From Streptococcus suis (lineage in GTDB: Bacteria; Bacillota; Bacilli; Lactobacillales; Streptococcaceae), in the NCBI GenBank assembly GCA_024583055.1, contig CP102145.1, positions 310,001 to 374,000 on the forward strand: DNA of 64,000 nucleotides. The letters are read 5' to 3'. This document shows positions 24,700-33,718 of this stretch, one piece after another (position 1 is the first letter of the stretch; each line of letters opens with the position of its first letter). The notes beneath the pieces are model-generated. The model was not told the DNA's origin. It did not search any database and saw only the letters and a program-made list of their open reading frames with translations. A program made the translations under genes and the position numbers.

Positions 24700-25728
24700 T
24701 TATCCGAACAATTTTTGCTCAGTTTTCAAGCGTTCCTCGTAGACTCGACGGTAACGTTCCAGTTCTTTCAGTTCACGACTGGTCAGATTTTCAAATATAG
24801 CCAATTCAATCCTGTCCTTATCACGTCGCCAGGTCGCAACCAGTCGTCCCTTGTAGAAAACAACGGGTTTGATAATGCCTGTCAGCGTATAAATCTGCCG
24901 AATATGCTTGGGCTCAAAGAAGGGATTGGCTTTCTTTTCGTAACCTAGCAAAAGTTGGTCAAAACCTGCAATGAAGAGGCAGTCTGGTACTTCTGCTTCT
25001 TCTAATTTTCCTAGATAAAAGCGTTCTTCCCCTGCTACTTCAACGATTTTTAGGTCTAATTGTTTCATCCAATTTAGGACCGTAGATTTATTTTCCTTGA
25101 AGTAGTAACGGGCATCCGCTAAGCTGACAGGACCAAAACCTGAAAAATACCGCCGTGCGATTTCCAACTCTGCTTTTTCCCGTGAAAGTGGCTGAAAGTC
25201 TGTCAGGCGATGAAAACGTTTGGCACCGTACTCCTGATAGATTTCCCCACGCTCGACCATGTAGCGAAAAAGGCCTCCCCAAGCGTTGAAGATCTGCTTC
25301 TCCTCTTCCTGCGTCATCTTTTCCGCACGACAGAGGATTTTCAGCTCCTCGCGGGTCATAGGGGCTTGTTCCAAGGTTTCTAGGATGAGCCGATGATACT
25401 TCTGCTTGGTTTGAGGTGAAAAATCATCGCGACCGACGGTTTGAAGATAGCCGGTACTAGCCATCCGTCCCTCGTGTATATAGAGAGGAATTTCCGACTT
25501 GAGATAGGCATGAACCGTTCGCCGAATGGACCACTGACGTGTCAGTTCTTGCTGCCAGCTCCCCTCATGAAAATCCTCTGCTGTCATACGGTTGCGAAAT
25601 CCAATATGAACATATGGTTGAAACTGAGCCTGCAAACCATTGAGATTTTGGCAGATTTGCTGGGCAGACTGGGGTGTCAATAAGCCCTGCTTCTGCAAGA
25701 TAATCCTCTTCCAAGTATCGTGATTCAT
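24700..25728 (-). CDS. winged-helix DNA glycosylase-like protein (AlkZ/HTH_42 family)
   Basis: 342 residues. The family of tandem winged-helix proteins includes E. coli YcaQ/AlkZ, which unhooks DNA interstrand crosslinks. The catalytic Q-x-Q motif is present as Gln33-Ala-Gln35 in 'NGLQAQF', and the conserved 'FIAGFDQLLLGY' and 'GRLVATWRR' strands are in place. It is preceded by an AAGGAG site and appears monocistronic. Confidence 0.8.
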   Translation of the reverse strand: MNHDTWKRIILQKQGLLTPQSAQQICQNLNGLQAQFQPYVHIGFRNRMTAEDFHEGSWQQELTRQWSIRRTVHAYLKSEIPLYIHEGRMASTGYLQTVGRDDFSPQTKQKYHRLILETLEQAPMTREELKILCRAEKMTQEEEKQIFNAWGGLFRYMVERGEIYQEYGAKRFHRLTDFQPLSREKAELEIARRYFSGFGPVSLADARYYFKENKSTVLNWMKQLDLKIVEVAGEERFYLGKLEEAEVPDCLFIAGFDQLLLGYEKKANPFFEPKHIRQIYTLTGIIKPVVFYKGRLVATWRRDKDRIELAIFENLTSRELKELERYRRVYEERLKTEQKLFG

Positions 25729-25804
25729 CGTATTTCTCCTTCGGTTTTCTAACCCCAGTATAACACAAAAGACACCCGGAGGTGTCTGGAGATAGCTGAT
25801 TATC

Positions 25805-27139
25805 TTAGTAGTCCAAAAACTCTTCCAAGTCCTTAAGGGAACGCTCTGCTATTGCCTCATAACGCTCCTTCTTATCGCGGATACGCGGACCGTCCAGCTC
25901 CTTGATGATGCCAAAGTTGACATTCATAGGCTGGAAGTGCTTGCTTTCGGTATGCGTGATGTAGAATGGCAGAGCACCGATGGCTGTAGTCTGTGGGAAG
26001 ATAACTGGTTCTTCGCCACGGAAGCGACGAACAGCATTGATACCAGCCACTAAGCCAGAGGCGGCAGACTCGACATAGCCTTCCACTCCTGTCATTTGAC
26101 CTGCAAAGAACAGATTTGGATTTTTCTTGGTGGCAAAGGTCTGTTCCAATAAGTTTGGCGAATCCATGTAGGAATTGCGGTGCATAACACCATAGCGGAC
26201 AAATTCTGCATTTTCAAGTCCTGGAATCATCTGGAAGACCCGCTTCTGCTCACCCCACTTGAGATGGGTTTGGAAGCCTACGATATTGTAGAGGCTGCCA
26301 GCTGCGTTGTCCTGACGGAGTTGGACAACAGCATAGGGTGTCTTGTATTCACCGTCACGAGGCCCCTTGTAGTCTTCTGGATATTCCAGACCAACTGGCT
26401 TCATTGGTCCATAGAGCATGGTTTTGATTCCACGTTTGGCCATGACTTCAATTGGCATACAGCCTTCAAAGTATTTTTCTTTTTCAAAGGAATTGAGCGG
26501 CGCCTCTTCGGCTGAAATCAAGGCTTCATAGAAAGCGGTAAACTGCTCCTTGTTCATGGGAGCATTGAGATAGGCAGCCTCTCCCTTGTCATAACGGGAC
26601 TTGAGATAGACCAAATCCATGTTAATGGTCGAGCTATCCACAATCGGTGCTGCCGCATCGTAGAAGTAAAAACCATCGCCACCATTCAGTGCATGAATCT
26701 TCTCTGCCAAGGCGTCTGATGTCAAAGGCCCCGTCGCGATAACTGTGATGGCATCTTCTGGAATGTCCGTAATCTCGCCACGAATGACCTCAATCAGAGG
26801 GTGCTTGTGAATCTCATCTGTGACCGCTTGGGAGAAATTCTCACGGTCCATGGCCATAGCACCACCAGCAGGAACACGGTGAGCTTCACCAGCCCGCATG
26901 ATAATGGAATCCAAACGACGCATTTCCTCCTTGAGCAGACCGACAGCATTGGTCAAACTATCGCCACGGAAAGAGTTGGAACAAACCAACTCGGCAAACT
27001 TGTCTGTCTTGTGCTGGGGCGTCGGCTTGACACCACGCATCTCGTAGAGTTTGACAGGAATGCCACGCTTGACAATCTGATAAGCAGCTTCAGAACCAGC
27101 CAAGCCGGCTCCGATAACGTTAATGTGGGTTTGAGACAT
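25805..27139 (-). CDS. trmFO: methylenetetrahydrofolate-tRNA-(uracil-5-)-methyltransferase TrmFO
   Basis: 444 residues, the standard length. It forms 5-methyluridine at position 54 of tRNA using methylenetetrahydrofolate and FAD. The N-terminal FAD-binding '[14 protein letters not shown]', '[25 protein letters not shown]' segment with its catalytic Cys, and the C-terminal '[19 protein letters not shown]' are all conserved. The 5' region carries a hairpin (27174-27197) that may influence expression. Confidence 0.97.
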   Translation of the reverse strand: MSQTHINVIGAGLAGSEAAYQIVKRGIPVKLYEMRGVKPTPQHKTDKFAELVCSNSFRGDSLTNAVGLLKEEMRRLDSIIMRAGEAHRVPAGGAMAMDRENFSQAVTDEIHKHPLIEVIRGEITDIPEDAITVIATGPLTSDALAEKIHALNGGDGFYFYDAAAPIVDSSTINMDLVYLKSRYDKGEAAYLNAPMNKEQFTAFYEALISAEEAPLNSFEKEKYFEGCMPIEVMAKRGIKTMLYGPMKPVGLEYPEDYKGPRDGEYKTPYAVVQLRQDNAAGSLYNIVGFQTHLKWGEQKRVFQMIPGLENAEFVRYGVMHRNSYMDSPNLLEQTFATKKNPNLFFAGQMTGVEGYVESAASGLVAGINAVRRFRGEEPVIFPQTTAIGALPFYITHTESKHFQPMNVNFGIIKELDGPRIRDKKERYEAIAERSLKDLEEFLDY

Positions 27140-27173
27140 GAAACTAATACCTCTAGCCAGAATATCTGACTAC

Positions 27174-27197
27174 TGTTTGGGAATACCCCAAAACAGA
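27174..27197 (-). promoter_or_regulatory. hairpin in the trmFO leader
   Basis: CTGTTTTGGGG and CCCAAACAG pair around a short loop about 35 bp before the start codon. No T run follows, so it is more likely an mRNA leader structure than a terminator. Confidence 0.35.
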
Positions 27198-27247
27198 ACC
27201 TTTCTAAATTTTATACCTATCTAGTATATCAGAAAATGGCTAGAAAA

Positions 27248-27281
27248 GACAAAACTACCTTCATTGAAATGAAAGTAGTTC
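27248..27281 (-). terminator. terminator of the HAD hydrolase gene
   Basis: On the minus strand AACTACTTTCATT and AATGAAGGTAGTT form a long stem with a 3-nt loop, then TTGTCTTTTC. Confidence 0.65.
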
Positions 27282-27287
27282 CACCGT

Positions 27288-27312
27288 TTTGCATAATATA
27301 TTTTATGTATAT
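27288..27312. repeat. copy of the 25-bp palindromic repeat
   Basis: TTTGCATAATATATTTTATG then TATAT lies 22 bp beyond the stop of the HAD gene (minus strand). Confidence 0.6.
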
Positions 27313-27334
27313 TCTTTACTGTTCTATCGCTTAT

Positions 27335-28084
27335 TTACAATAGTTCCGCTATATCTCCAATAACCTCAAAATTCCAACCAAGTCTCCTGTAAGAGTCGAT
27401 TTCTTCCTGACTATACGGGAAAGTATTCAGCAAAATGGAATCCATTCCCAATTCATGAGCAATAGCTATATCGGATGTCAAATCATTACCAACCATAACC
27501 GTTTCCCCAACATCAAGATTATTTTCCTCTAAAACCAGTTGAAGAAATGCCGGTTCAGGCTTCTTCATCTTAAAGTCAGAAGAGATATAAATTTTTTCCA
27601 TCAAATCAGCACAACCTGTCTGTTCAATTTCTGCCTGAGTAAAAATCCGTTGAGCATTGGAGAGAATAAATAATCGCGCTTCTCTATCTTTTAATGTCTG
27701 TAGACTAGTTAGGGTATTTTCATAAGCCTCTAACTTTTCACGTGAAAGCACGCGGAAAATCGTGGCTACTACTTGTCCAAAAGTCTCTAAATCAGTCGGC
27801 TTATTGGTACTTTGGTTTTCATTTGGTGCATCCGTTAATAGACGAATGAAGATTGTTTCTAAATCAATTTCGACATACTGATAACTCACTGTTTCCGCGA
27901 GAGAGCTCTCTGCCTCTTCTACAAAACGATGATAGGCATTTTTCAACTGGCGCGGTCGATAGGAACAACCAAAAGCATTGTAAATCTGTGTTAGCTGATT
28001 CCAGACCTCTAGTTTATTCTCATCTGTACGAATATCAACCAATGTACCATAAAAATCGAAGATATAGTTTTTGTAACTTTTCAT
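27335..28084 (-). CDS. HAD-superfamily hydrolase
   Basis: 249 residues. The HAD motif I 'FDFYGTLVDI' has the two catalytic Asp-like positions replaced by Asp and Tyr-Gly (DFYGT rather than DxDGT), a variant seen in many haloacid dehalogenase-like phosphatases. Motif II is 'FILSNAQR', motif III Lys in 'MKKPEPAF' and motif IV 'MVGNDLTSDI'. An alpha-helical cap lies between about 20 and 110. It sits at the chromosomal side of the ICE junction. Confidence 0.85.
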   Translation of the reverse strand: MKSYKNYIFDFYGTLVDIRTDENKLEVWNQLTQIYNAFGCSYRPRQLKNAYHRFVEEAESSLAETVSYQYVEIDLETIFIRLLTDAPNENQSTNKPTDLETFGQVVATIFRVLSREKLEAYENTLTSLQTLKDREARLFILSNAQRIFTQAEIEQTGCADLMEKIYISSDFKMKKPEPAFLQLVLEENNLDVGETVMVGNDLTSDIAIAHELGMDSILLNTFPYSQEEIDSYRRLGWNFEVIGDIAELL

Positions 28085-28156
28085 GTCTTTCTCCTAATCT
28101 TTAGACATCATTTTTTATATTATACCCCACAACGAAAACGTTTGCAACAATAGAAC

Positions 28157-28191
28157 GAAAAAAACTACCACATTAAGTGATAGGTTTTTAT
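28157..28191. terminator. bidirectional terminator at the ICE/chromosome junction
   Basis: AAAACTACCAC and GTGATAGGTTTT form a stem around TTAA with T runs on both sides. In the uninterrupted chromosome it would be the rplL terminator, since it follows the GTTACTCTTAAATAA end (inference). Confidence 0.7.
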
Positions 28192-28208
28192 TTTGATTGG
28201 AAACTCTA

Positions 28209-28223
28209 TTATTTAAGAGTAAC
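28209..28223. other. ICE attachment site core (rplL 3'-end type)
   Basis: TTATTTAAGAGTAAC is the 15-bp core known for ICESa2603-family elements and the S. suis 89K island, which insert at the 3' end of rplL. Read on the minus strand it encodes Val-Thr-Leu-Lys-stop, the rplL terminus. It lies 45 bp from the integrase stop. The partner copy and rplL itself must lie beyond the right edge. Confidence 0.85.
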
Positions 28224-28267
28224 TGTTGCATTTCTCTCTAAACCCTTACAAATCAAGGGTTTTATGT

Positions 28268-29452
28268 TTAAATTGTATAGTTGGTGGGGTCTTGGTGGGG
28301 TCTCAAACCTGATTTAACCAAGTAATTTGTAATATCATTTCCACCTGTTGCTTTCTTACTCGCATAGATATGCGAGTAGGTATTCAATGTTGTTGCTTTG
28401 TCGACTCGACCCGAGCGAGCTGCGACAAATAGAACATCTTTCCCAAGCTCATTTATCATAAATGAATCGTGAGAGTGTCTCAAACCTTTTCCAGTGATTG
28501 CAGGAACTCCCACAATTTTTGCTTGCCGTTGTAAAATTCTTGTCAGAGTTGTCTTGTGTAATGGTACTTCCATTCTAGCAAGAACAAAATCAGAATCCTG
28601 ATTGTTAACTTGAATTTCTCTCCATGCCTCCAATATTTTAGTAGTCATGTCATCAAGTTCAATAAACCTCATTCCAGATTCCGTCTTGGTGCGTTCTTTA
28701 CGAACATAGCTTCCATTGCCCAAATCTTCCAAGGTTGATTGAACATGTAGCAGTTTCTTAGACAAATCAATATCCGACCAAATCAGACTTAATCCTTCTG
28801 ATACTCGAAGACCTGTCATAAAGTAAAGCCACACTATCATGTGTTTGTACCGTCCGTCATAGGTCGTTACATCAAATGAAGAGACAATTTTTTGAAAATC
28901 TTCAAATGTCCAAAATTCTGTTTGGCTACGCTCTCCTTTAATATTATCTAATTTCCCACACGGGAAATCATCTATATATTCCAATCGTTCTGCATAGCCC
29001 AAAACTTTCTTGAATCGGCTCCATACACCTCTAGCATAGTTCGGAGAAAAATTTTCCTGAAGATAGATTCGGAAACTTTCACAATCCCTGACTGTAATAT
29101 CAACTAACTTCTTTTTCGGAAACCGTTTCTTGCATAAGTCAAAAGCTGGTTGAGCAGTCCTGTAGGTAGAGCCTTGAACAATTTTGGAATAATAAGGAAG
29201 AAAGACATCGTCCATAAATTCCACAAAAGTCAAATCGCATTCTTTTGCTTCAGCAAGTTTATTATACTCAACACGGATTCGACATAGCTCATCAAAAGCC
29301 TGTTTTTCAGACTTAAACGGATTTCCGTTCTTATCCTTATAACTTTTAACACGTCTCCGTTTGCCTGTGATTGGGTCTTTTGAAAATTCTGTTTGGTAAT
29401 AGATATTACCGTTTTTGTCTTTAGAAACACCTTTATATTTATTATTAGCCAT
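28268..29452 (-). CDS. int: ICE tyrosine integrase
   Basis: 394 residues from the ATG at 29452, which overlaps the end of the DUF3173 gene; earlier codons are not supported. It has an N-terminal arm-binding domain ('KGVSKDKNGNIYYQTEF'), a SAM-like core-binding domain (about 60-165) and a catalytic domain (about 170-380) with Arg in 'TGLRVSEG' and the Tyr in 'TTLNTYSHI'. The usual HxxR reads 'KGLR' and the usual 'LGH' reads 'SGR', so two conserved histidines are not where expected. This may be a family variant. It lies next to the att core. Confidence 0.9.
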   Translation of the reverse strand: MANNKYKGVSKDKNGNIYYQTEFSKDPITGKRRRVKSYKDKNGNPFKSEKQAFDELCRIRVEYNKLAEAKECDLTFVEFMDDVFLPYYSKIVQGSTYRTAQPAFDLCKKRFPKKKLVDITVRDCESFRIYLQENFSPNYARGVWSRFKKVLGYAERLEYIDDFPCGKLDNIKGERSQTEFWTFEDFQKIVSSFDVTTYDGRYKHMIVWLYFMTGLRVSEGLSLIWSDIDLSKKLLHVQSTLEDLGNGSYVRKERTKTESGMRFIELDDMTTKILEAWREIQVNNQDSDFVLARMEVPLHKTTLTRILQRQAKIVGVPAITGKGLRHSHDSFMINELGKDVLFVAARSGRVDKATTLNTYSHIYASKKATGGNDITNYLVKSGLRPHQDPTNYTI

Positions 29453-29705
29453 TAGCTTCAAGCTCCTTTCCGTTGAAAGGCAACTCAAAGCCCAGCATTT
29501 CTTCTACTATATAAGCAGGTGCAAGGTTCAATCTCACATTGTCAAAGGGCGATTGGGTTAATTTTACCATATTATCCGAAGTTGCGCTAGTTTCAATGAA
29601 TAATTGAACAGCAATTGCCTTTGCTTCTCTAATAATGTCTCTAGCTGTATGTTCTGGAAATCCTAAATTCATTAAATCTTTATGATTAACTGTCTGCTTC
29701 TTCAT
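29445..29705 (-). CDS. DUF3173 protein (excisionase-like partner of the integrase)
   Basis: 86 residues from the Met at 29705. 'LMNLGFPEHTARDIIREAKAI' is a helix-turn-helix-like element typical of DUF3173 proteins that lie next to ICE integrases in streptococci. It overlaps the rep gene by about 20 bp and the integrase by 8 bp, so the three are translationally linked. A role in directing excision is inferred from position. Confidence 0.8.
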   Translation of the reverse strand: MKKQTVNHKDLMNLGFPEHTARDIIREAKAIAVQLFIETSATSDNMVKLTQSPFDNVRLNLAPAYIVEEMLGFELPFNGKELEANG

Positions 29706-30552
29706 TCTCAAAATCTTCTTTTATATTTTTACTTCTGATTTTACTCTTTATCACTGTCTCTGGACTTGTTTCTTGAAGGAGTTCATTCTGGTCGTTTTCC
29801 TTTAGATTATAGATTGAGACTGTAGGGGAAAATTTTTGTGTTTCAATGTCTATCTCCCCTGAAATGAATGCGGGAGTAAAGTCCGCTAAATCTTGGTCTG
29901 AGAGATTTAAAAAGTCTACCTCAGGTTGTTTCAATCCACGACTAACAAAATAGCGCGGCTGTTTGTAACCTGTTGGGATTGCCATCAGGTCTTTGGTTAT
30001 GTACTTGGAAATATAGTTCGCTGTCTTGGCTCGGTCTTGTATGTGAGATACGGTACTAAATCCATTTTTCCAAGTTGGTGCATTGTAAATTTGAAGGCCA
30101 CCTTTTTTAATGAGCCGATTCGTTTTCGGATTTCTAGCCTCAGCTAGTGGTGGATTAAATCTTTTCGTGATACCGTGGAAATGGATCCGTCCACTCTTAT
30201 GTAGCTCTGCCACAAAGATGTAGTCGAATTTTCCATACGTTTCACGTTGATACTTGAGCCATGCTCTCAGCCTCTGCTTGGCATAAGGATAATCTCTAGA
30301 ATCAACTTTTTCATCGTTAAATGTTAGTGTCCAAAAGAGGTCAAAATCATTAGATTGGCAATAGTAACGAATTTTCCGTCTAATTTTCTGTGCTTGCTGG
30401 TACTGATAGATTTCTTCCTCGTCTGGGTCTCGGACTTTTGGCTCAATATTTTTTACTGTAGGTGGTCTTGGCTTTTTCTTGATTTTTTGATACTTGATAA
30501 TCTCCACATGGTCTGGGAATCTTATCCTTTTCGCGTTGTACTCTTCTGACAA
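29686..30552 (-). pseudogene. HUH-type replication initiator (Rep), 5'-truncated
   Basis: 288 residues remain. The HUH metal-binding motif 'GRIHFHGIT' and the catalytic Tyr in 'NYISKYITKD' are intact, as expected for a rolling-circle Rep that allows ICE replication after excision. The frame stays open upstream through 'AGHYDLSEEYNAKRIRF' into sequence that follows the tet(O) stop, and there is no normal start or ribosome site; a TTG at 30552 is the only candidate. Related proteins have extra N-terminal residues before the 'YNA+RIRFP' segment, so the 5' end was lost when the tet(O) cassette joined. Confidence 0.7.
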
Positions 30553-30579
30553 GTCATAATGACCCGCCTTTGCAAGCTG

Positions 30580-32499
30580 TTAAGCTAACTTGTGGAACAT
30601 ATGCCGAACCTTATCTATACGGCTATTCGGGCGGCGGGGTTGGCAAATAAATTTACCAATAGCTGGCTGGTATCCTTTTAACTCTGTCAAGCAGACTCCC
30701 TGCCCATTTGTGAAATAAGTTAAATCGTTCCTGTATTCTTGAATACATCTAGCAGGGATTTCTCCTTTCAGAATGACCTCGTCATTCTTTATCTGAGTAC
30801 TTACAATATCTGCACAATACCTTGGAGCATCATGATACGCCCGTGAGAGATATTCCTGCGGTGCATAAATTTCAAAGTGGAGATATGGCTCTAATAGTTC
30901 TGTCCCTGCTTTTTTTAAAGCCTGCTCCAATACGATAGGGGAAAGCAGCCGAAAGTCTGCGGGGGTACTTACAGGACTATAATACAATCCATATTCAAAA
31001 CAGATTTTACAGTCTGTCACTTTCCATCCATACAGCCCCTGCTCGCAGCCATAAAGAACCCCCTCCATAACCGCATTTTGGAACGATTGATTTAAATATC
31101 CAAGTGAAACTCTGCTTTCATACTGCACTCCGCTTCCAATAGGGAGCGGCTCTATGGACAACCCGACAGAAGCCCAGAAAGGATTTGGCGGGACTTCTAT
31201 GTGGATGGTATATTCTGCTTTTCTAAGCGGTCTTTCCATATATATAACAGTAGGCTCTTTTATTTCTGCCTCCACATGATATTTTTCCTCAAGGATGGCA
31301 CAAATGACTTCCATCTGCACATTCCCCAAAAAAGAAAGTATAATCTCATGCGTTGTAGTATCCACATAATATTTTAAAAGAGGGTCGCCATCTGAAATTT
31401 CTGTAAGTGCCCCAAGCAATATTTCCCGCTGTTCAGGTTTCTTTACTGCAATCGTTGTTTGGAGCATAGGGAGAGGATTTTCAATAAATTTTCTCTGCGG
31501 CAACAGCATTTCGTTCCCCAAAATACTGTTTAGCTGCAAAACATCATTTGGTAAAATTACAATATCACCAGAGCAGGCTGTATCGGATGAATATAATTCA
31601 CCGTTTGTCGGAACACACATCTCTGTGATTTTTATTTTCTCTTTTTCAGATATTCTAATAACATCCCTCAAATGCAATGTTCCGCTATATATACGCACAT
31701 AAACAAAACGCCGCCTTTTCTCTGAATATTCAATCTTAAAAACCTGCCCGCATAGTTCAGATTGACCTTCAGGCGTTGATGAATAAAATTTACTGGCAAT
31801 TACTTCTATAAGCTGCCGAATCCCCAGATTGTTTTTAGCGCTTCCGTGATAAACGGGAAATAACGTTCCGTTTTGGAATCTCCTGTTTTCTTCCTGTTCC
31901 AGTTCTGACATTTTAAACGGTTTCCCTGACATATATTTCTCTAATAGTTCATCGTTTCCCATAATTACCGCATCCCACTGTTCCATATCGTCATTGTCCG
32001 TTACATTTATATGGGGATGCTGCCCAACCTTTTGCTTCACTATAATTTCCGAAGAAAGCTTTGCTTTCATTTCTTGATATACCATTGGCAAATCAATCCC
32101 CTCTTGGTCAATTTTATTGATGAAAAAAATTGTCGGAATCTTCATTGTCTGTAGTGCATGAAACAGTATACGGGTCTGTGCCTGTATGCCATCCTTTGCA
32201 GAAACTAATAATACTGCTCCGTCTAATACGGATAAAGAACGGTATACTTCCGCCAAAAAATCCATATGGCCTGGCGTATCTATAATGTTGACTTTTACAT
32301 CCTCCCACTGAAAAGATGTCACTGCTGTCTGGATAGTGATTCCCCTTTGACGCTCCAAATTCATTGTATCTGTCCTTGTTGTGCCTTTATCTACGCTCCC
32401 TGGTTCTGCAATTGCACCACTGGTATACAATAAACTCTCCGTTAATGTTGTCTTTCCTGCGTCAACGTGAGCCAGAATGCCTAAGTTAATTATTTTCAT
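30580..32499 (-). CDS. tet(O): tetracycline resistance ribosomal protection protein Tet(O)
   Basis: 639 residues, the exact Tet(O) length. It is an EF-G-like GTPase that removes tetracycline from the ribosome. G1 '[12 protein letters not shown]', 'RGITIQTA', 'DTPGHMDF' and 'NKIDQEG' are present, and the whole reading agrees with Tet(O) as I know it, including the C-terminal '[19 protein letters not shown]'. A mosaic with tet(W)/tet(32) cannot be fully excluded without alignment. An AGGAGG site precedes the ATG, and a tet(M)-type attenuation leader lies upstream. Confidence 0.95.
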   Translation of the reverse strand: MKIINLGILAHVDAGKTTLTESLLYTSGAIAEPGSVDKGTTRTDTMNLERQRGITIQTAVTSFQWEDVKVNIIDTPGHMDFLAEVYRSLSVLDGAVLLVSAKDGIQAQTRILFHALQTMKIPTIFFINKIDQEGIDLPMVYQEMKAKLSSEIIVKQKVGQHPHINVTDNDDMEQWDAVIMGNDELLEKYMSGKPFKMSELEQEENRRFQNGTLFPVYHGSAKNNLGIRQLIEVIASKFYSSTPEGQSELCGQVFKIEYSEKRRRFVYVRIYSGTLHLRDVIRISEKEKIKITEMCVPTNGELYSSDTACSGDIVILPNDVLQLNSILGNEMLLPQRKFIENPLPMLQTTIAVKKPEQREILLGALTEISDGDPLLKYYVDTTTHEIILSFLGNVQMEVICAILEEKYHVEAEIKEPTVIYMERPLRKAEYTIHIEVPPNPFWASVGLSIEPLPIGSGVQYESRVSLGYLNQSFQNAVMEGVLYGCEQGLYGWKVTDCKICFEYGLYYSPVSTPADFRLLSPIVLEQALKKAGTELLEPYLHFEIYAPQEYLSRAYHDAPRYCADIVSTQIKNDEVILKGEIPARCIQEYRNDLTYFTNGQGVCLTELKGYQPAIGKFICQPRRPNSRIDKVRHMFHKLA

Positions 32500-32534
32500 G
32501 TGATTTTCCTCCTATCAACACCCAAAAAAGGGCA

Positions 32535-32575
32535 TAAAAATACCCAGTGATAAATACTCCTATCACTGGGTAAAT
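32535..32575 (-). promoter_or_regulatory. attenuator hairpin of tet(O)
   Basis: TACCCAGTGATA and TATCACTGGGTA (32541-32552 with 32561-32572) form a strong stem followed on the minus strand by TTTTTATG, as in the tet(M)/tet(O) transcriptional attenuation leader. Confidence 0.85.
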
Positions 32576-32723
32576 AACTCCAATAGCCCCAAAACACTTA
32601 TATGTTTTCGGGCATATAAAATTACATGATAAAAGTATTCTTAAACTGGGTACAAAAAACTAAGCCCCATATTAAAAGTGAAACGGGACTGCTACTTTTT
32701 GTTCCCACTATCAAATTGACAGT

Positions 32724-32747
32724 TTATTTAAGAATACCTTGCCGCAT
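32724..32747 (-). CDS. leader peptide of tet(O) (MRQGILK)
   Basis: Seven codons starting at ATG 32747, with AAGGAG upstream. The GGTATTCTTAAA coding DNA pairs with GTTTAAGAATAC downstream (around 32638-32651). This is the same leader known from tet(M). Tetracycline-slowed ribosomes on it are thought to favour read-through. Confidence 0.75.
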   Translation of the reverse strand: MRQGILK

Positions 32748-32825
32748 ATTTATTAACTCCTTGTATAATACTGAATCTAATTATATTCCTTAACCCTTTA
32801 TTTGTCAAGCTGACAAACTAAAGCA

Positions 32826-32860
32826 GAAAAAGCGGCAGGATTTCCCCCTGCCACTAATCA
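32826..32860 (-). terminator. terminator of tnpV
   Basis: GGCAGG and CCTGCC with a short loop just past the tnpV stop, followed by T-rich sequence on the minus strand. Confidence 0.45.
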
Positions 32861-32865
32861 TCTGT

Positions 32866-33240
32866 TTATGCAAAAATAATTTCCTTTTCCACAATCTCCC
32901 TCGCACAAGCCCTTATGTTATTGAGGCATCCTGTCCATTCTAAGGCGTTTTCTGCCTTTAGCTGTTCCGTTATGCCCTGTGCCTGTTTCATACCCTCTAT
33001 GAGCCTTTCAAAGCGTTCCTGTGCCTGTCTGTCAATGTCGGCAAGGTAAGCGTTAAGTCTGCCGCTTGTAAGAAGATTGGTGTATGTAACTTTGCAGTGA
33101 TGCTTCAGATAATCCAAATGCCGCTGTCCCCAGATGCCTATCGGCTGTTCTTCTTCGGCGGGTACAGTTAAGCACGGTATTAAATAATCGCCTTGCCTTT
33201 CGTATTTGCCGCCCATTTCCTCAAAAATTGTCTTTGCCAT
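32866..33240 (-). CDS. tnpV: TnpV-family transposon protein
   Basis: 124 residues matching TnpV, a small protein of Clostridiales/Streptococcus resistance transposons: 'GIWGQRHLDYLKHH', 'LLTSGRLNAYLADIDRQAQER'. Its role is unknown; it usually accompanies resistance genes. AGGT lies nine bases upstream. Its 5' region is fused directly to the truncated helicase gene, so it and tet(O) arrived as a single cassette. Confidence 0.85.
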   Translation of the reverse strand: MAKTIFEEMGGKYERQGDYLIPCLTVPAEEEQPIGIWGQRHLDYLKHHCKVTYTNLLTSGRLNAYLADIDRQAQERFERLIEGMKQAQGITEQLKAENALEWTGCLNNIRACAREIVEKEIIFA

Positions 33241-33718
33241 TGTCTGTTACCTCCACATTCTTTTTTATTTTGAATGTCCGCAAAATCCGTCCTACATCAG
33301 ACGGCCTCCAGGGAACGTCTAAATGGTGGACTGCTTTCATACGTGATTGGACGTTTAATCCTGTTCCCCCTTTTTCCGTAGAAGCCATGAGAATCCGTAC
33401 TTCTCCACTATTGACCTTGCGTGACAGAGAGTTTTTCTTTTCATCAGTATTGGCATCATGGACAAAGGCAATTTCTTCTTTTGGAATCCCTCGATCAACC
33501 AGCAAAGCTTTCAGTTCATTGTAAACATCAAAGCCATCTTCCTTACTCTTAGGCGTTCCAATATCTGAGAAAATCATCTGGGTAGCTTTCTCATTTTCTC
33601 CCTCACGGTAAATCCGCTCGACATTATCGACTACTTGAAGGATTTTCTGATTATCCGATAAGGAGTAAGCAGGGTCAATCAACCGCATATCAATAGCTAG
33701 TTTTCTGGCTTCTCCTGT
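33221..33718 (-). pseudogene. 3' exon of the SNF2/methylase gene, truncated at its end
   Basis: 165 residues after intron removal, starting 'TGEARKLAIDMRLIDP'. It contains the helicase C-terminal RecA fold with 'ILMASTEKGGTGLN' (motif V region) and 'VHHLDVPWRPSDV', just before the expected motif VI. After that the reading enters tnpV-upstream DNA ('FKIKKNVEVTDNG') and stops. Several hundred residues found in related ICE proteins are missing. The junction lies around 33,275-33,300. Confidence 0.8.

Noticed and set aside
28261..28310. Tandem GGTGGGGT copies as the ICE att site
   Set aside because: They are the coding end of the integrase; the known 15-bp core lies at 28209-28223.
33221..33688. 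Independent small helicase gene
   Set aside because: It is the 3' exon following the group II intron, with a non-native tail from the tnpV leader.
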